Source: Chitinophaga niabensis
GTDB lineage: Bacteria; Bacteroidota; Bacteroidia; Chitinophagales; Chitinophagaceae
Reading direction: 5' to 3'
Assembly (NCBI RefSeq): GCF_900129465.1
Contig: NZ_FSRA01000002.1
Location: 2,294,001 to 2,358,000, forward strand
DNA length: 64,000 bases
The position numbers and the translations under genes are program-made. Position 1 is the first letter of the stretch. Each line of letters begins with the position of its first letter. The notes beneath the pieces were generated by a model that was not told the origin of the DNA, ran no database searches, and was given only the letters and a program-made list of their open reading frames with translations. Shown here one piece after another: positions 18,301-27,900 of the stretch.

Positions 18301-18532
18301 AACCAATAAAAGAGAATACGATGATCTTGGAATTGCCTTTTACAGTGAGAGAGAAATTACCGTTGACATCGGTAACTGTGCCGCTGGTCTTCAGGTCCTT
18401 GTCTGTAATTGTTACACCGGGTAAAGGAGCGCCGGTCTTGTCCTTCACGGTACCAGTCACCTTCTGTTCCTGTGCAAATCCATGCAGGCAAAGCAGGATC
18501 AGGAACATCAGCTGGAGCGTTCTTTTAAACAT
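15377..18532 (-). CDS. SusC/RagA-family TonB-dependent transporter
   Basis: 1051 residues. A signal peptide ends GFAQ, followed by a carboxypeptidase-regulatory-like beta domain (VTGTVKDKTGAPLPGVTITDKD), then a plug with DVVVIGYQEVSRRKNTAAIATV, LQGRVSGVNVQN and ILKDASAAAIYGSRGSNGIIIIKT (SusC signature), and a 22-stranded barrel ending FTIGLDFGF. It imports oligomers across the outer membrane using TonB energy. It is first in the operon SusC-SusD-FAS1-DUF5007. It has no STN domain, so it should not signal to a sigma factor. A copy of CTAAATCGATTTTGC lies 263 bp upstream. Confidence 0.95.
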   Translation of the reverse strand: MFKRTLQLMFLILLCLHGFAQEQKVTGTVKDKTGAPLPGVTITDKDLKTSGTVTDVNGNFSLTVKGNSKIIVFSFIGYDNQEVSVAGRSTVNVVLEINSKMLGDVVVIGYQEVSRRKNTAAIATVKGDAIANLPAPSVDMMLQGRVSGVNVQNFSGEPGIRNSVVIRGNSSVLRGYDEARALSAPLYVIDGIPTSVTEFGGIDGSGTGTNAIAGINPNDIESIDILKDASAAAIYGSRGSNGIIIIKTRKAKTGKPEFNFSTYVGITQRPKLIEVVGGAEERRMKMDVLNLYNGFADNQTLPMMLTDSLNPDFNNATDWQSYFYQTGMINNYDLSMAGATDAINYRLSLGHYKEDGVIKNTGFKRYSILASINAKVTPWLNSSSRFRVTRTDRPRAINERTGSFFAFDTYSLPSSFFALTESSREYLLGNKNRQDKNINNNLQFSNAFNVDLAKGLLFNTTVNYENRSSNRDYFQPSVVRNNGYGYASSYSDKVEIASLFSTLEYSTKFGNHHLNLIGGTNMEYTKWNWNFGSADLIPNDNAWAVNVANKQFSSTSSATEETGMQSIFLRLNYDFKDRYLLSAVINRDASSKFGKDNRWGTFPSISLGWIISDEPGLENSLGFMNFLKLRGSWGITGNQPERNYLGYNNYTVNQAGFADNRDVTSYNGTSVITPNYYSGIAQKDLSWEESRQGNLGLEAGFFKDRIRLIVDVYKRELTKGFFDFLLPNASGYTLAQTNAIGLRNSGVEVTLNTRNLNPKSALQWNTDITFSYNQNVITALPNGGRSIIFNYNTGVYGSDYLLSVGLPVNQFYVFQFKGIYSRPEDVPYNLLTGQPMKNFVGWDYHAGDPILVDQDGNFDLKEPMDQIIGGDPNPKFYGGILNNLTYKGFSLGVFLSYTLGRDIMNSYENRRLEYLFEATGDNGERNLASRAIMDINKLNFWKKPGDIATLPTFSLVEGTRSPYRFFDKTTMYIEKGDYLRIKYITAGYSFNQQVLNKLKIKRLRLYGVVDNLYTFQKSTIPDAEGVNAYGIYTGDGYPIPKKFTIGLDFGF

Positions 18533-19464
18533 AATTTTAAATTTTGGTTGTTTTGATAAGTTTTAGATCAGTGCTAATAATTCAATCATTCAGATGTACT
18601 AAGTCATTTTGTGTTTTTATGGTTAGGAATAGATTTTAGTTGGGAAAAAGGCAATAAACGGCCATGCTGCTATGTAAGGATAGCAGTGTATTTATGCCCG
18701 GAGGGGCGTTTAGAAGATGGCTGTATTGTCTCTAGATGTCTATATTATCATGGTAAATGCGTTAAAGAGTAACTTAAAAAGTTAGGTATTTGAATGCAAA
18801 ATCGATTTAGTCAAATGTTTTGAAGGATATTTTTCTCATTGGTTCATTGTTGTCTGATGATTTGCTGGATTAGTTATTCCTCTGAGTCACTGTTTTTGAT
18901 GTACCATCTTTGGTTGATGTATTCGCAGGTTCATTCACTATGCGCCTGTTCAGCGTATAAGGGTGTCACTGTCCTGATGGTAATCTTCTCTAACTGATTT
19001 TGGTTTGCGATTTTGGTATATGATGCTCTGCTCTGAGTCTCGATCTAGATGCTTTTGGTTTTTTATCCCGATTAAAATGCTCTTTCTGCAACTAAACTAT
19101 GACCTTATCCGGCAATATTAAAATTTGATAGTCCGATGTGACATAGTTATGACTGATCCCGATTTCAACGATAAGATAAGCTGTTTTGCCGATTAATTTT
19201 ATAATTTCTTTAACAAATATCCACTGAACTTTTCTAGTGAGTGGGTGGCTTCTTAGATTCTTACACTGAACTGCTCATATTTTAACCCAAGTTTATTCAC
19301 GCGGAATAGCTGAAGTTATCAGGTTAGCAGGTCTTAAAATTGTCATGTGCCTGTAAGGAGGAACGCTTAGACGAAGCGTGCCGGCAAAAGCTTAATCGTG
19401 CAATGTTTATTTTTTCGCGTTAAACTCTGTTAATCATTCCACGTCCAAATTCAAAACCACTTAT
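18533..19464. other. 932-bp gene-free region upstream of the SusC operon
   Basis: AT-rich, with no ORF carrying protein-like character on either strand and no tRNA. It holds one regulatory site (18796-18811) and a small perfect hairpin CTGCTAT/ATAGCAG at 18667-18686 that may lie in the 5' leader of the SusC operon. The remaining ~600 bp show no recognisable feature and could be decayed sequence. Confidence 0.6.
18796..18811 (-). promoter_or_regulatory. LacI-type site CTAAATCGATTTTGC before the SusC operon
   Basis: On the minus strand this reads ACTAAATCGATTTTGC, identical over 15 bases to sites at 51898-51912, 52292-52306 and 57151-57165. It is a near-palindrome around a central CG, typical of LacI-family operators. 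It points toward the SusC gene in the same sense as the other copies do toward theirs. No LacI gene is adjacent; the nearest candidate regulator is at 50661-51698. Confidence 0.65.
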
Positions 19465-19794
19465 ATGAAAACAGGAATATTATTAGCCGCTATTGTTGGT
19501 GTCAGTTTTATAACCTCTGCTTCTTTTGCACAAAAAAAACGTGACAGGCGTGAAGATGTACGCGATCGCAGAGAGGATGTGCGTGACAGAAGAGAGAATG
19601 TCCGCGATCGCCGTGAAGATCGCAGGGATGTACGGGAAGATGTACGGGATGCAAAACACGACGGGGGGATTAAAGACAGGATGGAAGATGTACGGGATAA
19701 ACGTGAAGATGTGCGCGACAGGAGAGAGGATGTACGTGATCGCAAAGAGAATCGCAGGGATAGAAGGGAAGACAGGCGGGATAGGAAGCACTAA
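19465..19794 (+). CDS. Exported heptad-repeat polyampholyte, 109 aa
   Basis: After a clear signal peptide (cleavage near SASFAQ) almost the whole mature chain of ~85 residues is built from Arg, Asp, Glu and Lys in a seven-residue repeat close to DRREDVR, recurring about ten times with one break (AKHDGGIKDRM). Opposite charges spaced in this way favour a rigid single alpha-helix; there are no hydrophobic heptad positions for a classic coiled coil. No family is recognised. It is a single gene, with a 62-bp tandem repeat and a terminator downstream. The role is unknown; periplasmic spacer or stress-related filler protein are guesses. Confidence 0.75.
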   Translation: MKTGILLAAIVGVSFITSASFAQKKRDRREDVRDRREDVRDRRENVRDRREDRRDVREDVRDAKHDGGIKDRMEDVRDKREDVRDRREDVRDRKENRRDRREDRRDRKH

Positions 19795-19802
19795 AGGCTA
19801 TT

Positions 19803-19939
19803 TGCAATAAAGGAAATGCTGCAGGCAATCACAATAGGGAATACCGGAAATGCCAAAGCGTGGCTGCAATAAAGGAAACGCTGCAGGCAATTCACAATAG
19901 GGAATACCGGAAATGCCAAAGTGTGCCTGCAATAAAGAA
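19803..19939. repeat. 62-bp tandem repeat, about 2.2 copies
   Basis: Units start at 19803, 19865 and 19928, each with TGCAATAAAG. The first two are nearly identical, with shared stretches such as CTGCAGGCAAT, CACAATAGGGAATACCGG and AAATGCCAAAG. The third is cut short. It lies 3' of the heptad-repeat gene and does not encode protein in any obvious way. Confidence 0.85.
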
Positions 19940-19984
19940 TACCATCAACAACAAAGTACATTCACAATAAATATAACCTTGGAA

Positions 19985-20038
19985 AAAAGCAAAGAGGAAT
20001 TGCATATCGATGCAATTCCTCTTTAATTTGGGTTTTTC
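19985..20038. terminator. Bidirectional intrinsic terminator
   Basis: A perfect 15-bp stem (AAAGAGGAATTGCAT at 19991-20005 with its complement at 20010-20024) and a 4-base loop. T-rich runs lie on both strands, serving the heptad-repeat gene from the left and the TlpA-like operon from the right. Confidence 0.9.
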
Positions 20039-20058
20039 TATTTGAAAAGATAGCTGTT

Positions 20059-21147
20059 CTATTTTGAAAAGATAGTTTCAAGCTTTTTCTGTAACGCTTC
20101 TTCCCGGAGATCTTTCGCAATCACTTTACCGGAAGGGTCCAGTAGGAAGTTAGTGGGCACGGCCCTGATCCCGTATTCCTCTACAATAGCACTTTTCCAG
20201 CCTTGCAGATCACCAACATGCGCCCAGGTAAGACCATCTTTGGCAATAGCCGCCAGCCATGCATCTTTCTTGGTATCCAGCGTAACACCTACAATAGTGA
20301 ACCCTTTTTCATGGTACTTATTATATGCAGTTACCACATTCGGATTTTCTTTCCTGCAGGGACCGCACCAGCTGGCCCAGAAATCTACCAGTACATACTT
20401 TCCTTTCAGGCTGGAGAGTTTGAAAGGAATCCCTGAAGTATCTGCCAGGGTGAAATCAGGTGTTGCCCCGATACCGGTTTTGGCAGCGATCCTGCGGGTT
20501 TCCGTAATCTCCTTGCCATAAGCGGATTGCTGTGCAGCAGGTTTGAGCATAGCAAAAGTGCGTTCCACTTTTTCCGGTGCAGGATAATTGATGTAACGGT
20601 CAATAATGATAAAGGGAGAAACAGGGGAAGCAGGATATTTTCTGATGAAGTTCACTACTGCGGAATCCAGCTCATTACCCAGATCATCAAACCCTTTACG
20701 GGCTGCTGCGCGGGCTACAGTATCTTTTGCTTTTTCAGCAGCATCTATCTGCTGATACAACGGCCCTGCTTTTTGCGTGATGGACTGCCAGGTTTTACCC
20801 CATTCTTTCCATTGTACCTGGCTTTCACTGCCACTGAACTGAACATCATTAAAAGTACTGTCTGCCGTAATGGTCATTACCTTATTCTCTGCAAAGAAGC
20901 CAAAACCCCTGCGTATGCCGTCCACCCGGATAAAGTAGAAATAAGCACCGGGTGCTTTACCTTTAAAGGTAAAGCTGCCGTTCTTCATTATCACGGAATC
21001 TAAGATGTCCTTCTTGCCTTCCTGGTGGGAGAGGTACACTTTCCTGTCAGGGATGTCTTTCACTTTCCCGTTAATTGTAAAGGATTGCGCTTGCACTAAA
21101 CTGCTGCATCCTGCCAGGGTCATTAAACAGACGATGATCTTTTTCAT
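20059..21147 (-). CDS. TlpA/ResA-like thioredoxin-fold protein with N-terminal DUF4369
   Basis: 362 residues with a signal sequence. The N-terminal part (about 22-110, with VYLSHQEGKKDILDSVIMKNGSFTFKG) matches the DUF4369 beta domain. The C-terminal AhpC/TSA-type thioredoxin domain carries the redox pair Cys261/Cys264 in WCGPC, and a cis-Pro follows in IRAVPTNFLLDP. It is likely periplasmic and membrane-associated, acting on disulfides. It is the last gene of the sigma/FecR-controlled SusCD operon, a position where such proteins are common in Bacteroidota; what it reduces there is unknown. Confidence 0.88.
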   Translation of the reverse strand: MKKIIVCLMTLAGCSSLVQAQSFTINGKVKDIPDRKVYLSHQEGKKDILDSVIMKNGSFTFKGKAPGAYFYFIRVDGIRRGFGFFAENKVMTITADSTFNDVQFSGSESQVQWKEWGKTWQSITQKAGPLYQQIDAAEKAKDTVARAAARKGFDDLGNELDSAVVNFIRKYPASPVSPFIIIDRYINYPAPEKVERTFAMLKPAAQQSAYGKEITETRRIAAKTGIGATPDFTLADTSGIPFKLSSLKGKYVLVDFWASWCGPCRKENPNVVTAYNKYHEKGFTIVGVTLDTKKDAWLAAIAKDGLTWAHVGDLQGWKSAIVEEYGIRAVPTNFLLDPSGKVIAKDLREEALQKKLETIFSK

Positions 21148-21165
21148 TCAAAGTATTTTTTAAGG

Positions 21166-22662
21166 TTATGGTACTTTATATCCAAGGTCTACGATCCTTG
21201 CAAAGCCACTGTAAACATTGGTGTAAGTAGTAAAATCTCCTACGGTGGAAACATCGAAGAAGTACACTTTACTTTCTGTGCCCGTCCAGGTAACAGCTAC
21301 CAGTTGAGAGGTACCACCCGGTACGCGGTTAAACTTCATTTTGATAATTGTTTCGCCGGCAGGGAAAGTGAATTGCGGAACAGTGATATTGGAAGTGGTT
21401 TCGTACTTGTACATCTTATTGCCTACGCCGTAATAGATATGTGGTGTGAGGGTAGAAGATGCGGCAGCCGTCAAGTTCACAATATCGGGCGCACTCATCT
21501 GTGTTTTAAGCAGGGTAATAACTGGCGCTGCGGTTGTAGCCACTGTTTTGAACTTCAGCAGCCAGGGCGTATTGGTTTCATCTTTGAACACGCAGTTGTA
21601 TTCGCGCACTACGTTGGCAGAATCCATGTATAACAGGTCCATGCCAACATTGTTCATGTCAAATACTGAACTGGCGGCTCCGGGGAATGCATTCAGCACG
21701 GTACCTCCTGCACTGTAGAAACGTTTGTTCAGCGCATCATATACCGTAACCGTGTAAGTAGTACCACCGGCTACAAAAGGCGCCAGGGTATAATTCTGAT
21801 TACCGGCAGGTGTGAGCAGGGATGCTCCCCATTTCTTTGAACCCGGGAAACCACCTACGAGGTTGGTATGCAGCTTGCCATCATTTATTGCCACACCTAA
21901 TGAACCGGATAAACTGGTACCGGTGCTGCTGCTGGCCCAGGTATGACGGGCAGGTTTTACGATGGATGGTGCTGCATAGAACAGGTAACCATAGTTGAAC
22001 TTTTTCAACATGGTTTGATAACTCAGTTCCATACCATCTGTTTCTGTGAGCAGGTAGATCTTTTTGGAAGAAGGAGAGAGGTCGTCCGTGATCTGGAAAG
22101 GTGTGATCTCCAGCTTCACGGGTTTGCCCATTGGGTTTGCTGCGTTCAGCGAGGAATACACATTCCTTTCTACAGAACCGTTGGGCAGGATCATAGAGAA
22201 ATCGCCTACGCCTGCTTTATCTTCCAGGAACATCCATCCCTGTGCATACTTGTTGATAATAGTAAGATTGTAAAAGAGGAAAGAACTTACGCCGGTACGT
22301 TTATCTGTTACCTTATAGGTAAGGCGGTAGTTCTGGCCTAAAGAGAACGGCGGCTCCGTGATCTTTACCGCAAGGTTGCGGGTGGTAGCGATCACTGTTT
22401 TAGGTAAGTTGTAATTGCTGGCCGGAGAATTATCAAACACCATCCATTCAAATGTAAGGTTCTCTTCATTTGGCGAGGTGGTTTGTGTGATCTTCGGATT
22501 TATTTTCAGCGTGTCCCCGAAAGTGATGGGCACATTAACAGCGCCATAGGTGTCCGTTATTTGCAGTTTGTTCAGTTCTGCATAGGTATAGTTGCCTTTG
22601 TCCTTATAACAACTGCTGAACAACACGGCCAGTATGCTTATGATGGTTAGATTAGCTTTCAT
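21166..22662 (-). CDS. PKD-like family surface lipoprotein
   Basis: 498 residues with a lipobox FSSC-YKDKG. The N-terminal ~100 residues (TYAELNKLQITDT, ENLTFEWMVF, LAVKITEPPFSLGQNYRLTYKVTDKRTG) form an Ig/PKD-like beta domain. The rest looks like a beta-propeller-type binding module with repeated aromatic strands. Genes of this type follow SusD and DUF4843 in a recurrent Bacteroidota arrangement with no known substrate. It lies 18 bp from the TlpA-like gene and 18 bp from the DUF4843 gene, so it is in the same operon. Confidence 0.78.
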   Translation of the reverse strand: MKANLTIISILAVLFSSCYKDKGNYTYAELNKLQITDTYGAVNVPITFGDTLKINPKITQTTSPNEENLTFEWMVFDNSPASNYNLPKTVIATTRNLAVKITEPPFSLGQNYRLTYKVTDKRTGVSSFLFYNLTIINKYAQGWMFLEDKAGVGDFSMILPNGSVERNVYSSLNAANPMGKPVKLEITPFQITDDLSPSSKKIYLLTETDGMELSYQTMLKKFNYGYLFYAAPSIVKPARHTWASSSTGTSLSGSLGVAINDGKLHTNLVGGFPGSKKWGASLLTPAGNQNYTLAPFVAGGTTYTVTVYDALNKRFYSAGGTVLNAFPGAASSVFDMNNVGMDLLYMDSANVVREYNCVFKDETNTPWLLKFKTVATTAAPVITLLKTQMSAPDIVNLTAAASSTLTPHIYYGVGNKMYKYETTSNITVPQFTFPAGETIIKMKFNRVPGGTSQLVAVTWTGTESKVYFFDVSTVGDFTTYTNVYSGFARIVDLGYKVP

Positions 22663-22680
22663 GTAGATTCATTTGATCGG

Positions 22681-23394
22681 TTAAGGGAATACAACGCGAA
22701 CGCCGTTTTCATCCAGCATGGGGCCATTGGCCTGTTCATAATTATAGAGCGCCAGTTTTACGGTTTGGATCAGGAAGTTTTGATCTCCCGGGAAAATGGT
22801 ACTGTTCCAGTCTGTTTTACCTGTTACCTGGATCATGAACTTGAACTTGGTGGCAGAGTATACACCAAAGCTTACCGCGAGGCGGGAATCCCATGATGCG
22901 GGTTTCAGCAATTGATCATTGAAGCTGATCTTATAATGCAGGCGGTCATATACGCTTAGTCCGGGCTTGTCTCCATAACCGGGTTTGAAATCTTTGGAAT
23001 CCACCACCGTAAAATCAATCGTTACGATGCTATCCTTTAAACCGGGTTTGCGATAGAGGTATACCGGTACTTTTACTTCATATGCATTAGCAGGCATTAC
23101 CAATGGCCCTATGTTATAATGATAACCGGCTTTTGCTTTGGAAGAATCAGCAATGGTTAGTTTGATCTCCCTGTCTTTATCTGTGGCGGTGCCCATGATA
23201 CGCAGGGTGAGGTAAACCGTGTCTGTCATCAACGTTGCAGGTTTAACCCCGAAGGAATAATCCGTACTGTCAGGATTGGTGGCAAACTTGGAAAAGTAGA
23301 TCCGGGGATCTTCCTTGTACATCAGCCTGTCGTCTTTACCGCAGGCGGCCAGTATTACTGTGAGCAGCAGGAAATAATATATATATGATCTCAT
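22681..23394 (-). CDS. DUF4843 lipoprotein
   Basis: 237 residues with lipobox LAAC-GKDD. The segment MYKEDPRIYFSKF, then TVYLTLRIMGTATDKDREIKL and later PGLSVYDRLHYKISFNDQLLKPASWDS, match the DUF4843 family as I remember it. It is exported to the outer membrane and encoded between SusD and the PKD-like protein in a tight operon (14 and 18 bp gaps). Its function is unknown; co-occurrence with SusCD suggests a surface substrate-binding accessory. Confidence 0.8.
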   Translation of the reverse strand: MRSYIYYFLLLTVILAACGKDDRLMYKEDPRIYFSKFATNPDSTDYSFGVKPATLMTDTVYLTLRIMGTATDKDREIKLTIADSSKAKAGYHYNIGPLVMPANAYEVKVPVYLYRKPGLKDSIVTIDFTVVDSKDFKPGYGDKPGLSVYDRLHYKISFNDQLLKPASWDSRLAVSFGVYSATKFKFMIQVTGKTDWNSTIFPGDQNFLIQTVKLALYNYEQANGPMLDENGVRVVFP

Positions 23395-23408
23395 CTTCTT
23401 TCCGTTTT

Positions 23409-24893
23409 TTATTTACCAAATTCAATTTCAGCCAGTGGCCGTGGGAAGATGTATTTCGCTTCCGTCATCGGGTTGCCTACACCATCTGGAATAGTTACCG
23501 TGTTCTTACGTTTGAAGTAGTACCATAACTGCCCTTCTCCGTAGAACTCTTTCCGGTATTCTTTCAGGATCTCTGCTTCCAGCGTAGCCGATGTTGCCAG
23601 GGCGGGTAAACCACGGGCTACCCTTACTGTGTTGAGGTAGGGTAATCCCTCATCCGGTGTGGCAGCAGCTTCTGCGGCGATGTAGTACATTTCGGACAAA
23701 CGTATTACAGGGATCAGCCTCTGTTTTACATTATCCTGGTTATCCGTATGGTATTTCCTCGTGTACACATAAAGGATGTTCACGATGGTAGCATTCGTCC
23801 ACAAAGGTTTTGAAGCACCCGGGATACGAAGATCTGTACCATAACCAGGCTGGGTCACCTCATACATCGCCTCCACTTTTGAGAGGGTGCTGTACAGGTC
23901 ACGGAGATCGTTGTTATTGTTGGGAGATTGTTTGAAGATATCTTCCACTACTCTTCTCAGATCAGAAACATAAATGGAGAAGATGTGTTCTGATGAAAAG
24001 GTCATGTCGGAAGCGAGGCTGCCGGCATCGTTATTGATCTCTGCGGCAGTGATGAAACGGAACTTCTTACCATCTATCACTTCTTTGGCATACTTCAGGG
24101 CATTCACCTTATCGCCTTTGTAGAGATAGAGCCTTGCCAGCGTAGCTTTCACTGCCCAGTAGTTCAGGTGGTTCTGGCGGTACATCAGGAAGAGGTCTAC
24201 AGAAGTTGAACCCTGGTTGCCGGCTATCTGATCGATATCTTTATTCACGGCCAGCAATGTTTCCGCTTCCAGTAATTCCTTTTCGCATTTGTTCATCACG
24301 GCGGCTACTGTCAGCCTGTCCTGCGGCATGATGGTGAATTGCTCCATGTAAGGGATAGCAGGTTTTTCTGCATTGGCTGTATTATAGGCCGGAGCATAGA
24401 GGCGCAGCAGATCAAAATGCAGAAAGGCGCGCATGCCGATGGTTTCTCCTTTGATGATGTTATAGGTGTTATCATCCAGGATATCCCTGCGGTTATCTAT
24501 ATTCTTGAGGATGTAATTCGCCTGTGCAATGGCAGAGTAGGCGGCGCCCCAGATCTCACTGATCTTACGTTCCACGTTTAATGCGCCGGGAGTAGTGGCG
24601 GTATAATTATACCTGGCCAGGTTACCATACCAGTTACCGGTACTTGTTTTATTCTCATACCGGCCGGCCAGTACATCCAGCACACCAAAGCTCAGGCTTT
24701 GGCCATAGAGGGAGTCTGTAGCTGTACGCTGATAGAGGCCGAAGAGGGCATCAATGAAACCCTGGCGGGTGGAAAATTGTTCTGATTCCTTGATCTGTGT
24801 TCTGGGCTTTACGTCCAGCCATTTTTTACAGGAGGCCAATGAAATGGCAACTCCCAGAAGACAGATCAGGCTATATTTTCGACTAAATTGCAT
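23409..24893 (-). CDS. SusD/RagB-family surface binding lipoprotein
   Basis: 494 residues from the ATG at 24893, which starts a lipoprotein signal (MQFSRKYSLICLLGVAISLASC). The longer reading from 24911 needs a GTG directly on the SusC stop and is less likely. SusD features are IKGETIGMRAFLHFDLLRLYAP and IPVIRLSEMYYIAAEAA. The C-terminus ends FPRPLAEIEFGK. It begins 17 bp after the STN-SusC gene and is its partner. No degradative enzyme is in the operon, so the substrate is unclear. Confidence 0.92.
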   Translation of the reverse strand: MQFSRKYSLICLLGVAISLASCKKWLDVKPRTQIKESEQFSTRQGFIDALFGLYQRTATDSLYGQSLSFGVLDVLAGRYENKTSTGNWYGNLARYNYTATTPGALNVERKISEIWGAAYSAIAQANYILKNIDNRRDILDDNTYNIIKGETIGMRAFLHFDLLRLYAPAYNTANAEKPAIPYMEQFTIMPQDRLTVAAVMNKCEKELLEAETLLAVNKDIDQIAGNQGSTSVDLFLMYRQNHLNYWAVKATLARLYLYKGDKVNALKYAKEVIDGKKFRFITAAEINNDAGSLASDMTFSSEHIFSIYVSDLRRVVEDIFKQSPNNNNDLRDLYSTLSKVEAMYEVTQPGYGTDLRIPGASKPLWTNATIVNILYVYTRKYHTDNQDNVKQRLIPVIRLSEMYYIAAEAAATPDEGLPYLNTVRVARGLPALATSATLEAEILKEYRKEFYGEGQLWYYFKRKNTVTIPDGVGNPMTEAKYIFPRPLAEIEFGK

Positions 24894-24910
24894 GTTCGTA
24901 TTTTTAAGCA

Positions 24911-27900
24911 CTAGAAACTGGTTTGTAATTGCAGGCTGAAAGTACGGCTGAACGGATAGAACAGGCCGCGTTCTCTTTTAATACTGGTAAAACGGAACAG
25001 ATCGCTGGTAAAGAAAGTGATGCGGGTATTCTGCAAACGCAGTCTTTTATTCAGTTGCTCCGGGAACCGGTAATAAGCAGATAAGCTTTCGCAGATCAAT
25101 TCATTATTATCCTGTACAAACCGGGAAGAGGCCTTGGTTTCATCCATCGAAGCACCACCGGCATTGGTGAAGCCTTTAAAGAAAGTGTGGTCGCCCGGTT
25201 TCATCCAGCGCTCTTCATACACTCTTCTGTCAACATTATAATAAGTATAAGCTACATTCTCCACGCGGTCTATCAGCGTTTGATTATAAGCCTGCCCGCC
25301 ATATCGGAAACGGAAGAATACATTCATTCCAATACCATTGATCTCTGCATTGGTACCAAAAGTTCCTTCCACGCTAGCCCTTGTGTCTCCCATGATCACC
25401 TGGTCCAACGGATCGTAAGTGTTGGTAAGGGTGCCGTCTCTTTTTCTATAGATCTCCAGGCCAGTAGACGGATCAATACCCAGCGATTCCACTACCCAGA
25501 TGGAGGAAATAGAACGCCCTGCTGCAAAGCGGGGAAGCGGCAATGTCGATTTTGAAGTGTCTGCCTTTTTGTTCATCTGGGCAATCGTATTCGAGATCCT
25601 TTCAATGGTGTTCTTCACAGAGAAAGCATTCACGAATATGGACCAGTTGTTCCTGTTCCTTGGATTGTTGATGATATTGTAACGGGCGTTCACTTCCCAG
25701 CCTTTGCTCAGTACATCCCCCATGTTATCGGAATAGGAACTGAACCCGGAAGAAGGAGCGGTGGAAATGCTTACCACACTGCCTTTTGTTCTTTCAACAA
25801 AATAGTTGGCGGTGATATCCAGCTTATTGAACAGCGTGATATCTGCGCCCAGGTTATTTTTGTAGGTTTGCTGCCATGCGAGTGCAGGGTTACCATATCC
25901 CATTAAGCGGGAGCCCAATACACCGCGGTAATCAACCTCTGCATAATAAGCACTGGTGGTGATGCCCAGGAAGCTGGGGAAGTTCTGAGACCCTGTGTAA
26001 CCTACTGAATAACGGAGTTTAAGACGATTGATGAAGCGCAGGGGGCTTAAGAATTTTTCATGATGGAGGTTCCATCCGAGACCGGTAGACCAGAAAGGTG
26101 CAAAACGTTTTTCTGATCCGAATTGGGATGATCCATCGAGGCGGTAGGAGAGGTCTAAGAGATAACGGCTGTCATAAGAGTAACTCACGTTAGCGAGGTA
26201 GCCTGCGAGCCTTGATATGCTTTCGGATCCGAAAGGTTTGCCACCTGTAGGGTAACGGCTGCCCAGGATGATCTGGTCCAATCTTGGATTGGGGAAACCC
26301 TGTGCTTCATAAAATTCAATGCCATTGCCCGTTTCCTGTACATTCAGGCCCAGTGTGGCAAATATCAGATGCCGGTCTATCTTCTTATTGAAATCTGCCA
26401 TCAGCATTCCTTCCAGCATGTTCTGTTTGCCATAGTTCTTTACGTAAGAACCTTTTTCATAAGTAGGTTTATTAACGAAGGAAGTGTGTTGCGCAGGTTT
26501 GAAGTTATTCGATTCATCCACCTGCTTTGTAATGGCAAGGCGGCCGGAAAAACGTAACCAGGGGAAGGCCTGCCATTGTGTTGAGAAGTTATTGGTGATC
26601 GTCTGGTTCTTCGAAAAGCTGGCAATGTTCAGGCTGGCATTATACAGAGGATTTACCGGTCTGCCCACGCCGCCACCTTCAAGATTGTCGTACCTGTCAA
26701 AGTTGGTTAACCTGGTACCGTCTACTGTGCGTACATCTTCCAGGTAGATCAACGGATTGCCTTTTTCGTCATAAGGTGTCCAATAAGGATTTAAGCGGGA
26801 ATACTGGGTATAGGAACCATATGGAGAGTTGTCTCCATTCCAGAAACTCAGGGTCAGGTCATTCCTGAACTGGAAGTTCTTGTACCGGTAACTGAGGTAA
26901 GAATTACCTGTGATAATTGTGCGGCCGGAACCTTTCATGGTGCCTTGTACATTATCGTAGGTAAGGCCAACACCATACAGCGCATCGTTAGCGCCACCTT
27001 CCACATATAAATTGTGTTTGTGGCTTACGCCGGTGCGCAGTGGTTTAGATAACCAGTCTGTATTCACACCGCGTTCCACATTTGCTTTTCTTTGATTGTA
27101 GTAGTATTTTAATTGTTCATCTACAAAATTGAAAGTGTTATTAAATACGCCTGTTTGTACTTCAAGATCAAGTTTCTCACGGGCATTCAGCAGATCATAA
27201 CCGGTAAGGTCCGGTACATCCGTTCTTAACGTAGCATTATAGGTAACCCTCAATTGGCCGCTGGCAGGGCGGATGGTTTCAATCACTATAACGCCGTTCG
27301 CCGCCCTGGAACCATAAATGGCCGTAGCTGCGGCATCTTTGAGGATATCTACTTTAGCAATACGGTTAATGTCCAGGTTGTTGATCCGCGAAAGTGTGGT
27401 TTCAAAACCATCAAGGATGAACAGGGGCACATTGGGTGCGTTGGAATAATTGAACACGTTGGAAGTGCTGCTCTGGCTGGGATCAACAAGACTGTTCCCA
27501 CCTCTTAACACAACTTCCGGTAATTTATTCGGATCAGAACCAAAGCTGATGTTCTCCGGCATCTGGAAGGATGGGTCCAGCGATTTGAGCGCCGTGAGCA
27601 CGTTTGAATTGGTTACTTTATTCAGGTCTTCATTGGTAAAAGAAGAAGCGGCGCCGGTGAAATTTTGTTTAGGGCGGCTGAAGATCCCTGTGATCACCAC
27701 ATCTTTAATAGATTGTTGTGATGTTTGTAAGGAGTATACAAAACGCCCGTCTTTATCCGGTTTCTGTAATTGCGTTTCATACCCCATAAAGCTGATCTGC
27801 AACTGATCCCCTTTGTTGATCTTCAGTACAAAATCTCCGTTAAGGTCTGTAATAGCGCCGGTGCTGGTTCCTTTAACGGCAACGGTTGCGCCCACTACCG

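Noticed and set aside
18533..19464. A hidden small gene or tRNA in the long gap before SusC
   Set aside because: No frame with coding character, no cloverleaf pattern and no consensus promoter directed at a short ORF could be seen.
19461..19791. Open frames on the minus strand and other frames at the heptad-repeat gene
   Set aside because: They are by-products of the repetitive DNA. Only the plus-strand frame starting at 19465 has a signal peptide.
19803..19939. CRISPR array
   Set aside because: The units are contiguous 62-bp tandem copies without spacers.
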